Part shown: positions 1 through 5,336 of the stretch, piece after piece | Numbering within the stretch: the first letter of the stretch is position 1 | How the letters are laid out: each line of letters begins with the position of its first letter | Assembly: GCA_027348755.1 (NCBI GenBank) | Contig: DAIEOU010000029.1 | Location: 1-6,269, forward strand | Length of the DNA: 6,269 nucleotides | Direction of reading: 5' to 3' | Source of the DNA: an archaeon | GTDB lineage: Archaea > Nanobdellota > Nanobdellia > Pacearchaeales > GW2011-AR1 | Translations under genes and position numbers: made by a program | The notes under the pieces: model-generated | What the model saw: only the letters and a program-made list of their open reading frames with translations | What the model was told of the DNA's origin: nothing | Databases searched by the model: none

Positions 1-2
1 CA

Positions 3-809
3 TACGATGAAATGGAGCATAACATGTCTTGCGCAACAGATGCAAGTCAGATAAATGCAAACTTGCAATATACGTGTTCAGGAAACCTTACAGGAATACA
101 AGACCAACAGAATAATACATACTATTTCAGATGTAAGGATCAGCCTAACGCTCCAGACAACCAGAGAAATGTAATGCTTCAGAGTTATGTTCTCTCGCTA
201 CAAGGAACAGAACCATTGACAATAATAAGTGTAGGTCCAAACAGCAGTGTAACAGGAAGCACAACAACAGTGCCTGTTGACCTTAGTGTAGAAACAGGAT
301 TCGGAGCTAACAATGGAGTTGCAGAATGTAAATTCTCTCCTGATGGAAGCGCAGGAAGTTACATAGACATGTATACAACTAATGCAGTATTCCATAAACA
401 GACTCTCAACCTTGGATCTGGAAACTACACATATTATATAAGATGCGTTGATGCTGGAGGAAACCTTGTGGATACAAACACTAGCTTCTCTGTATCTGTA
501 GACACTCAGCCACCTGTAGTAACAAGAGTATACAAACAGGATAATACGTTGCAGGTAATAACTGATGAAAACTCTCAATGCGTATATTCACAGACAAGCT
601 GCACATATGATTTCAGCAATGGACTTCCAATGAGCTTCGCAAGTCCTACTGACCAGCTTACACATATAACTCCATGGAAGACTAACATGCCTTATTACAT
701 AAAGTGCAGAGATAGTTACGGGAACGAACCTAACCCGAGTGATTGTAGTATTATAGCAACAGGACTAAATCTAGGAATTCAGGCAAAAACAACGAGCACT
801 AGCGGATAA
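3..809 (+). CDS. C-terminal part of a large Cys-rich, Ig-like secreted surface protein (5' end outside window)
   Basis: The reading frame is already open at the left edge (codons for Y-D-E precede the first Met at 12), so this is the end of a longer gene. About 268 residues are visible. They show a modular extracellular protein: beta-rich, Ser/Thr/Asn-rich Ig-like segments, three of which end in a recurring Tyr-Tyr-x-(Arg/Lys)-Cys-x-Asp motif (YYFRCKD, YYIRCVD, YYIKCRD at residues about 37, 141 and 228 counted from Met 12). Nine cysteines suggest disulfides, and six N-x-S/T sequons (NMS, NLT, NNT, NSS, NYT, NTS) would allow archaeal N-glycosylation. Similar 'VDT.PP.VTRVY' and 'YYIKC.D.YGN' segments occur, from memory, in large surface proteins of DPANN archaea. 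No C-terminal membrane anchor is visible: the protein ends in a polar Thr/Ser tail, so any anchor or signal peptide is upstream. Its exact function (adhesion, cell-surface layer, host contact) is unknown. Confidence is high for a coding secreted-type protein and low for role. Confidence 0.8.
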   Translation, partial: YDEMEHNMSCATDASQINANLQYTCSGNLTGIQDQQNNTYYFRCKDQPNAPDNQRNVMLQSYVLSLQGTEPLTIISVGPNSSVTGSTTTVPVDLSVETGFGANNGVAECKFSPDGSAGSYIDMYTTNAVFHKQTLNLGSGNYTYYIRCVDAGGNLVDTNTSFSVSVDTQPPVVTRVYKQDNTLQVITDENSQCVYSQTSCTYDFSNGLPMSFASPTDQLTHITPWKTNMPYYIKCRDSYGNEPNPSDCSIIATGLNLGIQAKTTSTSG

Positions 810-813
810 TAAA

Positions 814-1230
814 TTAAGAAAAGTTAAAATCTTCCTCTTTACCTTCGAAAAACTGTCCGAAACGACGTCCTTTTTCAAGAGCATACTTAAGGGATATAAC
901 CCAGTTTTTACCTGAATCCTTAAGTTCTGAAGGAGTTATGAAAAGCCAGCCTTGCCTGTTGAACTTCGTAGCTATTGCCGGTTCAAGACCCATAGTCATT
1001 GCAAATAGGACGAAATCATTAATCTGCGACTTGCTTATGTATATGGAAGCCTGCTTGCTTGACTTGGCCTCTATTGCATACGCCTTGCGCCCTATCTTTC
1101 CTATCAATATATCGCACGGAGAATCATCATTAACTCCAGAGCCGGCAACTCTGAGGGCACGCCAGCCTGCTTCGGTACATAACCTGACTAGCTCTCTTTC
1201 TGCATTGCTTCCCTTGGATTTATTTGACAT
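814..1230 (-). CDS. hjc: Holliday junction resolvase Hjc
   Basis: Archaeal Holliday junction resolvase, a homodimeric metal-dependent nuclease of the PD-(D/E)XK superfamily that cuts four-way DNA junctions during recombination and fork repair. At 138 residues it is the usual length. The family signature is intact: KGSNAEREL near the N terminus with the metal-binding Glu (E11), RVAGSG with the conserved Ser (S31), the acidic residue of PCDI (D40), and the E-x-K pair in YAIEAKS (E54, K56). The family's usual 'PDI' is 'PCDI' here, a minor variation. The C-terminal part (residues 100-138) is less conserved. The ATG at 1230 directly begins the conserved KG-motif region and has a TATA-like element 25.5 nt upstream, so the start is secure. 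It is convergent with the surface-protein gene (4 nt between stops). It lies downstream of the lysS operon, but its own promoter suggests separate transcription. Confidence 0.93.
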   Translation of the reverse strand: MSNKSKGSNAERELVRLCTEAGWRALRVAGSGVNDDSPCDILIGKIGRKAYAIEAKSSKQASIYISKSQINDFVLFAMTMGLEPAIATKFNRQGWLFITPSELKDSGKNWVISLKYALEKGRRFGQFFEGKEEDFNFS

Positions 1231-1251
1231 GTTAAGATGTATTAAAATAAA

Positions 1252-1259
1252 TTATTAAA
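1252..1259 (-). promoter_or_regulatory. TATA-like box of hjc
   Basis: TTTAATAA on the minus strand, centred 25.5 nt upstream of the hjc ATG, matching the spacing at the other first genes here and predicting a leaderless transcript. The surrounding 1240-1260 stretch is A/T only apart from one or two bases, so alternative TATA registers are possible. On the same strand it follows the DUF1931 stop, and its T-rich character could also help end the lysS operon transcript. Confidence 0.5.
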
Positions 1260-1267
1260 TCTGCTTA

Positions 1268-1435
1268 TTACAAATCTCTTGCCTGCAAAGTTCTTCGGCC
1301 GTTTAGCTTCGCCCTCTTTGAAGCTGCATCTAGAAGCTCAAGAACTTTTTTATTCAATGCCTCTGGAACGTCTCCTGCAACGCTCAAATCAGGGACAGCT
1401 GCCTTAATCTTACTTTTTATTATTAGATCTACCAC
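1268..1435 (-). CDS. DUF1931-type small histone-fold protein (55 aa, GTG start)
   Basis: A 55-residue protein starting at GTG. Its core 'EALNKKVLELLDAASKRAK' followed by 'NGRRTLQARDL' matches the DUF1931 / histone-like family, where a long central helix leads into a 'NGR-(K/R)-T-(V/L)-x-x-x-DL' loop like the 'GRKT' loop of archaeal histones. Helix 1 would be residues 2-14, helix 2 about 21-44, and the chain stops at the DL where helix 3 of a full histone would begin. From memory, short archaeal family members also end there. The likely role is a small DNA-binding or dimerising nucleoid or regulatory protein, but this is inference. The start is well fixed: an in-frame TGA lies just upstream (1441-1439), no in-frame ATG exists, and GGGAGGTGA sits 3 nt before the GTG. 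It overlaps the 3' end of the upstream membrane-protein gene by 26 nt in another frame and has no TATA at the usual distance, so it is the last gene of the lysS operon. Confidence 0.88.
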   Translation of the reverse strand: MVDLIIKSKIKAAVPDLSVAGDVPEALNKKVLELLDAASKRAKLNGRRTLQARDL

Positions 1436-1646
1436 TTTTCACCTCCCTAAGAAGAACAAAACTACTGAAAGATAATACTACGCTTGCAATTGCCATCAAT
1501 CCTAAAGCGCCCATAGCCATTATTTCGGTCCATCGCCCAGATATGTTTTTACTAAATTGCTGAAAAGCTACAATTCCTTGTACTGCGGCACTAATTGCCA
1601 AAGCCACTGTAGCTGTAGCCATTATTTCATTTGATTTCATGTTCAT
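1410..1646 (-). CDS. Two-helix membrane protein of unknown function (78 aa)
   Basis: I do not recognise a family. The protein has two hydrophobic segments, residues about 9-28 (Ala/Val/Ile-rich) and about 43-66 (Met/Ala/Leu/Ser-rich), joined by a short polar loop containing KNISGRW. Both ends are positively charged or polar (MNMKSNE; a Lys/Arg/Asn tail), so by the positive-inside rule both ends should be cytoplasmic. Its ATG overlaps the lysS stop as TAATG, a classic coupling arrangement. A second in-frame ATG two codons later is possible. There is no clear Shine-Dalgarno and no TATA box at the spacing seen elsewhere, so translation probably depends on termination of lysS. Its last 26 nt overlap the DUF1931 start. 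Why a membrane hairpin is encoded between a synthetase and a histone-fold protein is not clear; it may simply be co-transcribed. Confidence 0.75.
   Translation of the reverse strand: MNMKSNEIMATATVALAISAAVQGIVAFQQFSKNISGRWTEIMAMGALGLMAIASVVLSFSSFVLLREVKSGRSNNKK
1439..1447 (-). promoter_or_regulatory. Strong Shine-Dalgarno for the DUF1931 gene
   Basis: GGGAGGTGA on the minus strand, 3 nt before the GTG at 1435 (GGAGG to GTG spacing 6 nt). It lies inside the coding sequence of the upstream membrane protein (codons for R-E-V) and its last three bases form the in-frame stop that fixes the start. It is the only strong Shine-Dalgarno I found before a start codon in the window. Confidence 0.85.
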
Positions 1647-3499
1647 TAGTACACTTTAGAGCCTAAAGCTATGTTTTTGTCTGGCTCTAACAAAGCAACC
1701 TTTGATTTGTCTTCGGAAACTGCTGCAAGCAACATGCCTTCAGAAACTACTCCCTTCATAATACGAGGCATCAAATTAGTAAATACTATACACTTTTTAC
1801 CTTTTAGATTACTCTTGTTATAAAATGCCTTCAAACCTGCACAGATTGTTCGAGTATTGTCTCCCATGTTTATGGTAAGTTTGTAAATTCTATCTGTACC
1901 ATCTAAATAGTCCACCTTTTCAATTTTACCAACACGTAAATCTAATTTTTCCCAATCTTTAAAATCAATTAAACTAGCTATGCCAATAGGGCCTTCCGAA
2001 TTTTCCTTTTTGTCTTTATCCTCTTTCTTTGCAGCGAGTGGTTTCATAAGAGGGAAAATAACAGTCTCTCTTATGGGCTTTCCTTCAAGGAATGCGAAAA
2101 GCCTTTCTGAAACTCCGAACCCGCACGTTGGAGGCATTCCATATTTTAAAGCTTCAACGAATTCAAAGTCATGGCTCTGGGCTTCAGCATTTCCTGCATC
2201 CTTCAACGCCTGTTGTGCCTTAAAGCGTTCTTCTTGGTCTATAGGATCGTTCAACTCGCTGTAGCCATTACCTACTTCACTTCCTCCTATAATTACCTGG
2301 AACCTCTCAGTCTTTCGCGAATCTTTAGAATCTCTTTTTGCTAACGGAGAGACTTCTACAGGCTGTCCAGTCAAGAAAACGGGACCTGCAATCTTCTTCC
2401 TACAATATTTCATTAACGCATCTATAAGCGTAACTCTGTCAGCACCGCGTTCTATTTCTTGTTTAAGTTTCAGTAAAACTGCTTGCATGTCTGATTCAGA
2501 CGCTTTCCAGATATCTATGCCAGTTTCTTTCTTTATTGTATCTGCATAATCTATTATTCCCCATTTTTCTCCTAGGTCAAAAGTATGTTCCCCAATGCTG
2601 AATACTGTTTTTCCATATACCTGTTTTGCAAGTGTCCTGTACATCTCTTCCACTAGTTCCATTCCATCCTTGTAGTTTGCATATGCCCAATAAAACTCCA
2701 TCTGACTGTAATCCTGCAAGTGTTCAGCATCCATTCCTTCATTTCTGAACTGACGTCCTATCTCGAAGGTTTTAGGATAACCTGCAACCATAAGTTTCTT
2801 CTGCCATAACTCTCCCATTGAAATGCGAAGATAAACATCCATGTCTAAAGCATTATGGTGTGTTGCAAATGGAGTGGCACTCGCTCCCCCTGCGCTACTC
2901 TCAAGTACTGGAGTCTCAACTTCCATAAAACCACGAGACATTAGGAAGTAACGCATTGAGTTCCAGAAGTGCCCCTTACGTACAAACATTTCTCTTGTTT
3001 CAGGATTCATAAGAATGTCTAAATATCTTTTTCTTAGTTTTTCTTCTTCATCTTGAATTCCATGCCATTTTTCAGGCAAGGGAAGAATAGATTTTGTAAG
3101 AATGTCTAACTTTGAAACTAATACTGAAAGCTCTCCTCTCTGTGTCCTAAAGACAGCACCTTCAACACCTATTATATCTCCGCTGTCGATAAATTTTTTC
3201 ATAAACTCTCGTACTGGCTCTGGAGTCTTTCCTTCTTGTAAAACTGCCTGCAGCTTGTTATATCCGTCCAAGACCACGCCGAAAGATATCTTGCCTAAAT
3301 CTCTTAGATTCATTAACCTTCCAGATATTCTTACTATATCCTTACTTTCCTCTCCAGGTTTAAGGCTTTTGTACTTATCTTGAACTTCAGAGCATGTATG
3401 TGTTGCATCATACTTGCTTATGTAAGGATTAAGGCCTTCCTTTTTCAGTAAGTCTAATTTTTTAATTCTCTCCTTGACTATTTCATCTTGTCTTCCCAT
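1646..3499 (-). CDS. lysS: Lysyl-tRNA synthetase, class II, with C-terminal EMAPII/Trbp111-type tRNA-binding domain
   Basis: Charges tRNA-Lys with lysine using ATP. At 617 residues it is longer than usual class II LysRS (about 500) because of a C-terminal extension. Domains: N-terminal OB-fold anticodon-binding domain (about 53-140, with RISGRLMNLRDLGK); class II core with motif 1 around 177-200 (RGFMEVETPVLE), motif 2 at 244-270 (FEIGRQFRNEGMDAEH), the GNGYSELNDPIDQEERF block at 410-426, and motif 3 at about 455-486 (GFGVSERL then IRETVIFPLMKP). The motif 3 Arg is kept, but the usual 'GIDRL' reads 'VSERL'. A charged Lys/Asp/Glu linker (489-503) leads to a tRNA-binding domain (508-617: DFKDWEKLDLRVGKIEKV, ICAGLKAFY, CIVFTNLMPRIMKGVVSEGMLLAA), of the kind found on bacterial MetRS and in Trbp111, Arc1p and EMAPII. 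The ATG at 3499 has a good TATA box 25.5 nt upstream. First gene of a three-gene operon. The class II type is itself informative, as many euryarchaea use class I LysRS. Confidence 0.95.
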   Translation of the reverse strand: MGRQDEIVKERIKKLDLLKKEGLNPYISKYDATHTCSEVQDKYKSLKPGEESKDIVRISGRLMNLRDLGKISFGVVLDGYNKLQAVLQEGKTPEPVREFMKKFIDSGDIIGVEGAVFRTQRGELSVLVSKLDILTKSILPLPEKWHGIQDEEEKLRKRYLDILMNPETREMFVRKGHFWNSMRYFLMSRGFMEVETPVLESSAGGASATPFATHHNALDMDVYLRISMGELWQKKLMVAGYPKTFEIGRQFRNEGMDAEHLQDYSQMEFYWAYANYKDGMELVEEMYRTLAKQVYGKTVFSIGEHTFDLGEKWGIIDYADTIKKETGIDIWKASESDMQAVLLKLKQEIERGADRVTLIDALMKYCRKKIAGPVFLTGQPVEVSPLAKRDSKDSRKTERFQVIIGGSEVGNGYSELNDPIDQEERFKAQQALKDAGNAEAQSHDFEFVEALKYGMPPTCGFGVSERLFAFLEGKPIRETVIFPLMKPLAAKKEDKDKKENSEGPIGIASLIDFKDWEKLDLRVGKIEKVDYLDGTDRIYKLTINMGDNTRTICAGLKAFYNKSNLKGKKCIVFTNLMPRIMKGVVSEGMLLAAVSEDKSKVALLEPDKNIALGSKVY

Positions 3500-3520
3500 A
3501 CTCTAAGGCCGAAAACCTGA

Positions 3521-3528
3521 TTTATATA
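3521..3528 (-). promoter_or_regulatory. TATA box of the lysS operon
   Basis: TATATAAA on the minus strand preceded by an A-rich BRE-like stretch (CTAAAAA). It is centred 25.5 nt upstream of the lysS ATG, predicting a leaderless mRNA. It lies 3 nt beyond the stop of the acylphosphatase-like gene, so lysS has its own promoter although that gene is just upstream. Confidence 0.75.
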
Positions 3529-3531
3529 TTT

Positions 3532-3807
3532 TTAGAAATTAATGAATCTGAAGTCTGGGAAATCCTGAAGACGCTCTTCTTTGAGCTCAAAGCTTCTTAT
3601 TACAGAATGTTTTGGACCTACCTTGCATATCTCGACCATTTTATCAACGTTATCTTGGTCGCCTTGAATGAATATTTCAGTTCTTCCATCCTCAAGTTTT
3701 CTTAAAAATCCTTTTATACCTAAATCAGAAGCATTCTTCTGAACAAATAGGCGAAAGAACATGCTTTGAACTGAACCTATTAGATATAATCTTACAGCTT
3801 TTTTCAT
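3532..3807 (-). CDS. Acylphosphatase-fold protein, catalytic Asn replaced
   Basis: A 91-residue protein of normal length for the acylphosphatase family, which hydrolyses acyl phosphates with one Arg (phosphate cradle) and one Asn (positions the water). The family pattern is clear: 'GSVQSMFFRLFV' matches the GxVQGVxFR loop and keeps the Arg (R19); 'LGIKGFLRKLEDGRTEIFIQG' matches 'LGLxGWVRNLPDGxVEVxxxG'; 'CKVGPKHSVI' matches the GP-x-x-A-x-V region. The catalytic Asn of the 'VRN' motif is Lys here (K37), and the Gly of VQG is Ser (S15). Either change argues against normal acylphosphatase activity, so the protein may have lost catalysis or taken another ligand. The C terminus ends in an aromatic DFPDFRFINF segment of the type that closes the fold. 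The gene has its own TATA box and lies between DUF362 and lysS on the same strand. Confidence 0.85.
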   Translation of the reverse strand: MKKAVRLYLIGSVQSMFFRLFVQKNASDLGIKGFLRKLEDGRTEIFIQGDQDNVDKMVEICKVGPKHSVIRSFELKEERLQDFPDFRFINF

Positions 3808-3828
3808 ATAAGCTTAAAACAAAGTGGA

Positions 3829-3836
3829 TTAATATA
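3829..3836 (-). promoter_or_regulatory. TATA box of the acylphosphatase-like gene
   Basis: TATATTAA on the minus strand, centred 25.5 nt upstream of the ATG at 3807. It starts 2 nt after the DUF362 stop codon, so the entire promoter fits in the 31-nt gap between the genes. A second A/T stretch (TTTTAAGC) closer to the ATG is too near for the usual spacing. Confidence 0.65.
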
Positions 3837-3838
3837 GT

Positions 3839-4624
3839 TTACTCTGCACTTTCAGTGCCTGTAATCTTCTCAACTGTATTTTCAGCTGCATAAGCTGCCT
3901 TCTGCTGAGTCTCATCTATAAGACGAATGTATGCTACGCCTTTAGAGTCTTTTCCTAAAAGTTTAGCTGCTTCTTTATCCATGTCTAGAGGTTTTCCTGC
4001 GAATATTAAACCCTTTGATGAAGCATCTATTATTGCAAAATCTGGGCTCTTGCACTGAATTATATCATGTACAGAGTATGCCATAGGCCAGTTTCTTATC
4101 TTATCCTTCTTTTTCCCAAAGAAACCTTTGTATTTCTTTGATGAATATGCTCCAACCATACTTGAAAGCGAAGCAACAATTCCAAGTTCTGAATCTTCAG
4201 ATAAAGGAGAAACAGATATAACAAATGACTCGTTCAGTATTTTAGGGTAATGTATCGATTCAAACTTTGAGAATTCTTTCTTTGAAACTTGCTCAAGCTC
4301 TGAGCTGTTCAAGTCAATAAGGCCTACTGCATATTGCTCTGCTAATTTCTTGTAACCTACCTGATCAAAAAGCTCTCTTGTGTCTGCTCCATCGGCTCCT
4401 TCTGCTATGAATATCTGACTTCCTTCAGCTTTATAGTTAAGACAGAATCTAAGAACTTGCTCAACCATTGCAGGGCTAGTGTATGCGCTTGAGGCATCAC
4501 GAAGGAATGGTTTTATCACTATTTTATTATGATTCTTTAGCTCCACATCGAACTTAAGGAGCTTAAGAAGTCTTGGAACAGTGTCTGAATAAGACACGAA
4601 CTTTGCTGATACACCCTTTGTCAT
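3839..4624 (-). CDS. DUF362 family protein
   Basis: A 261-residue soluble protein of the DUF362 family, which has no settled biochemical function. Recognisable segments are 'KIVIKPFLRDASSAYTSPAMVEQVLRF' (residues 34-60; family pattern 'v-x-iKpN...TxPxlv'), 'GSQIFIAEGADGADTRELFDQVGY' (68-91), and a C-terminal 'SPDFAIIDASSKGLIFAGKPLDMDKEAAKLLG' (193-224), equivalent to the family's 'pdlaIiDa...G...aG.dpvavD..aa.llG'. Some family members carry an appended ferredoxin-type iron-sulfur domain; none is present here and only two cysteines occur (61, 191), so a redox role via clusters is unlikely. The usual Asn after 'K-P' is Phe. I chose the ATG at 4624 over an in-frame TTG one codon earlier because the TATA-like element is then 25.5 nt away, like its neighbours. 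No substrate can be inferred from context. Confidence 0.82.
   Translation of the reverse strand: MTKGVSAKFVSYSDTVPRLLKLLKFDVELKNHNKIVIKPFLRDASSAYTSPAMVEQVLRFCLNYKAEGSQIFIAEGADGADTRELFDQVGYKKLAEQYAVGLIDLNSSELEQVSKKEFSKFESIHYPKILNESFVISVSPLSEDSELGIVASLSSMVGAYSSKKYKGFFGKKKDKIRNWPMAYSVHDIIQCKSPDFAIIDASSKGLIFAGKPLDMDKEAAKLLGKDSKGVAYIRLIDETQQKAAYAAENTVEKITGTESAE
3843..3855. repeat. 13-nt direct repeat, copy 1
   Basis: TCTGCACTTTCAG, also present at 4663-4675 in the same orientation. This copy encodes the last residues (E-S-A-E) and the stop region of the DUF362 gene on the minus strand. Confidence 0.6.
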
Positions 4625-4646
4625 CAAGAATCTGATGCATCTGGCT

Positions 4647-4652
4647 TTTTAA
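4647..4652 (-). promoter_or_regulatory. TATA-like box of the DUF362 gene
   Basis: TTAAAA on the minus strand in the 57-nt gap after the trmY stop, centred 25.5 nt upstream of the ATG at 4624. The spacing would be 22.5 nt to the TTG at 4627, which favours the ATG as the start. Confidence 0.6.
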
Positions 4653-4662
4653 CTATTATTAT

Positions 4663-4675
4663 TCTGCACTTTCAG
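4663..4675. repeat. 13-nt direct repeat, copy 2
   Basis: The same 13 bases as at 3843-3855, here in the gap between the trmY stop and the DUF362 promoter. On the minus strand it would read P-E-S-A-E-stop in a frame other than that of trmY, mirroring the tail of DUF362. It could be a relic of a local duplication or chance. Confidence 0.6.
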
Positions 4676-4681
4676 GGTTTT

Positions 4682-5284
4682 TCAGATTCCACGTCTATCA
4701 AGTTCGTTGTTCACGACGGCAATTACATGTGAAGCGAAGTATGTTTTGGGGCCTATTGAGACTGATTTGCACATCGTCTTAAGTCTCTTGAACTCTTTTC
4801 CAGGAAGTCCTTTATGGTCTCCAAGAATAAATATCGGACTTTCTCCCATTTCAACTGTCCTTATGTCTTCACCATCGCCATCAAGCATGAATAACTCGCG
4901 ACCTTCGGCCTTTAACTCTTTTACAAGCTCAAGGAACCCCTTCTTCTCAATCCAATATCCAGGAAAAGCTTCTGTCTTCTGGCCCTCACGATACTTGTAA
5001 AGCATCTTTTTTATTATTGTAGAGACGTCCTTCTTTCCAAGATATATTTTGTCTATTCCTTCTTTACCTTCGAATACTGGCTTTAATTCAAGATGTTTTG
5101 AAGGATCAGGAGCGCCTGCGAATATCATGTGAAGCTTAACGTCGTCACGAACTGCATGGCTAAGGAAAAAGGATGCTATGACTGTGTGTATTGCTATATC
5201 TATGCGGCCAGATTTCTGCAAATCCTCCCCTATATAATTCCCAGCTGTTGGAGCTGTTCTTGAATAATAAAGGAATTCTCTCAT
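4682..5284 (-). CDS. trmY: tRNA (pseudouridine(54)-N(1))-methyltransferase TrmY
   Basis: SPOUT-class (trefoil-knot) methyltransferase that converts pseudouridine 54 in the T-loop of archaeal tRNA to N1-methylpseudouridine, acting after the pseudouridine synthase Pus10. At 200 residues it matches the family length. Diagnostic segments are 'MREFLYYSRTAPTAGNY' at the N terminus, 'SGRIDIAIHTVIASFFLSHAVRDDV' (25-49), 'FILGDHKGLP' (152-161, SAM-binding knot) and 'SIGPKTYFASHVIAVVNNELDR' (176-197). Two positions differ from what I remember of the family near the end: 'hC' before the final strand is 'HV' (V187) and 'HNELD' is 'NNELD'. The ATG at 5284 begins the family N terminus exactly, with a TATA-like TTTAAA 26.5 nt upstream. 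It is divergent from the methyltransferase gene at 5337 and probably shares that TATA box. With lysS it gives the region a tRNA theme. Confidence 0.93.
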   Translation of the reverse strand: MREFLYYSRTAPTAGNYIGEDLQKSGRIDIAIHTVIASFFLSHAVRDDVKLHMIFAGAPDPSKHLELKPVFEGKEGIDKIYLGKKDVSTIIKKMLYKYREGQKTEAFPGYWIEKKGFLELVKELKAEGRELFMLDGDGEDIRTVEMGESPIFILGDHKGLPGKEFKRLKTMCKSVSIGPKTYFASHVIAVVNNELDRRGI

Positions 5285-5307
5285 ATCCTAAACTAGCCTT
5301 GATAGCA

Positions 5308-5313
5308 TTTAAA
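5308..5313. promoter_or_regulatory. Shared bidirectional TATA box between trmY and the SAM methyltransferase
   Basis: The palindromic TTTAAA is the only TATA-like hexamer in the 52-nt divergent gap at a suitable distance. Its centre (5310.5) is 26.5 nt from the trmY ATG at 5284 and 26.5 nt from the methyltransferase ATG at 5337. The trmY side has the more BRE-like flank (GAAAGC before TTTAAA), while the plus-strand flank (GATAGCA) is weaker, so trmY may be the stronger direction. Confidence 0.65.
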
Positions 5314-5336
5314 GCTTTCACTGAATATGTTATATG

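Noticed and set aside
198..578. Minus-strand open frame opposite the surface protein
   Set aside because: Cys/Ser/Tyr-rich translation with no motif; antisense shadow of a convincing plus-strand gene.
938..1258. Plus-strand open frame opposite hjc
   Set aside because: No recognisable domain, and hjc has all catalytic residues in its frame.
4625..4627. TTG start for the DUF362 gene
   Set aside because: ATG follows immediately and has the same TATA spacing as neighbouring genes.
4657..4690. Possible frameshift extending TrmY to a N-L-K-N-P-E-S-A-E tail
   Set aside because: TrmY ends naturally at '...NELDRRGI', as in the family, so the alternative frame is not needed.
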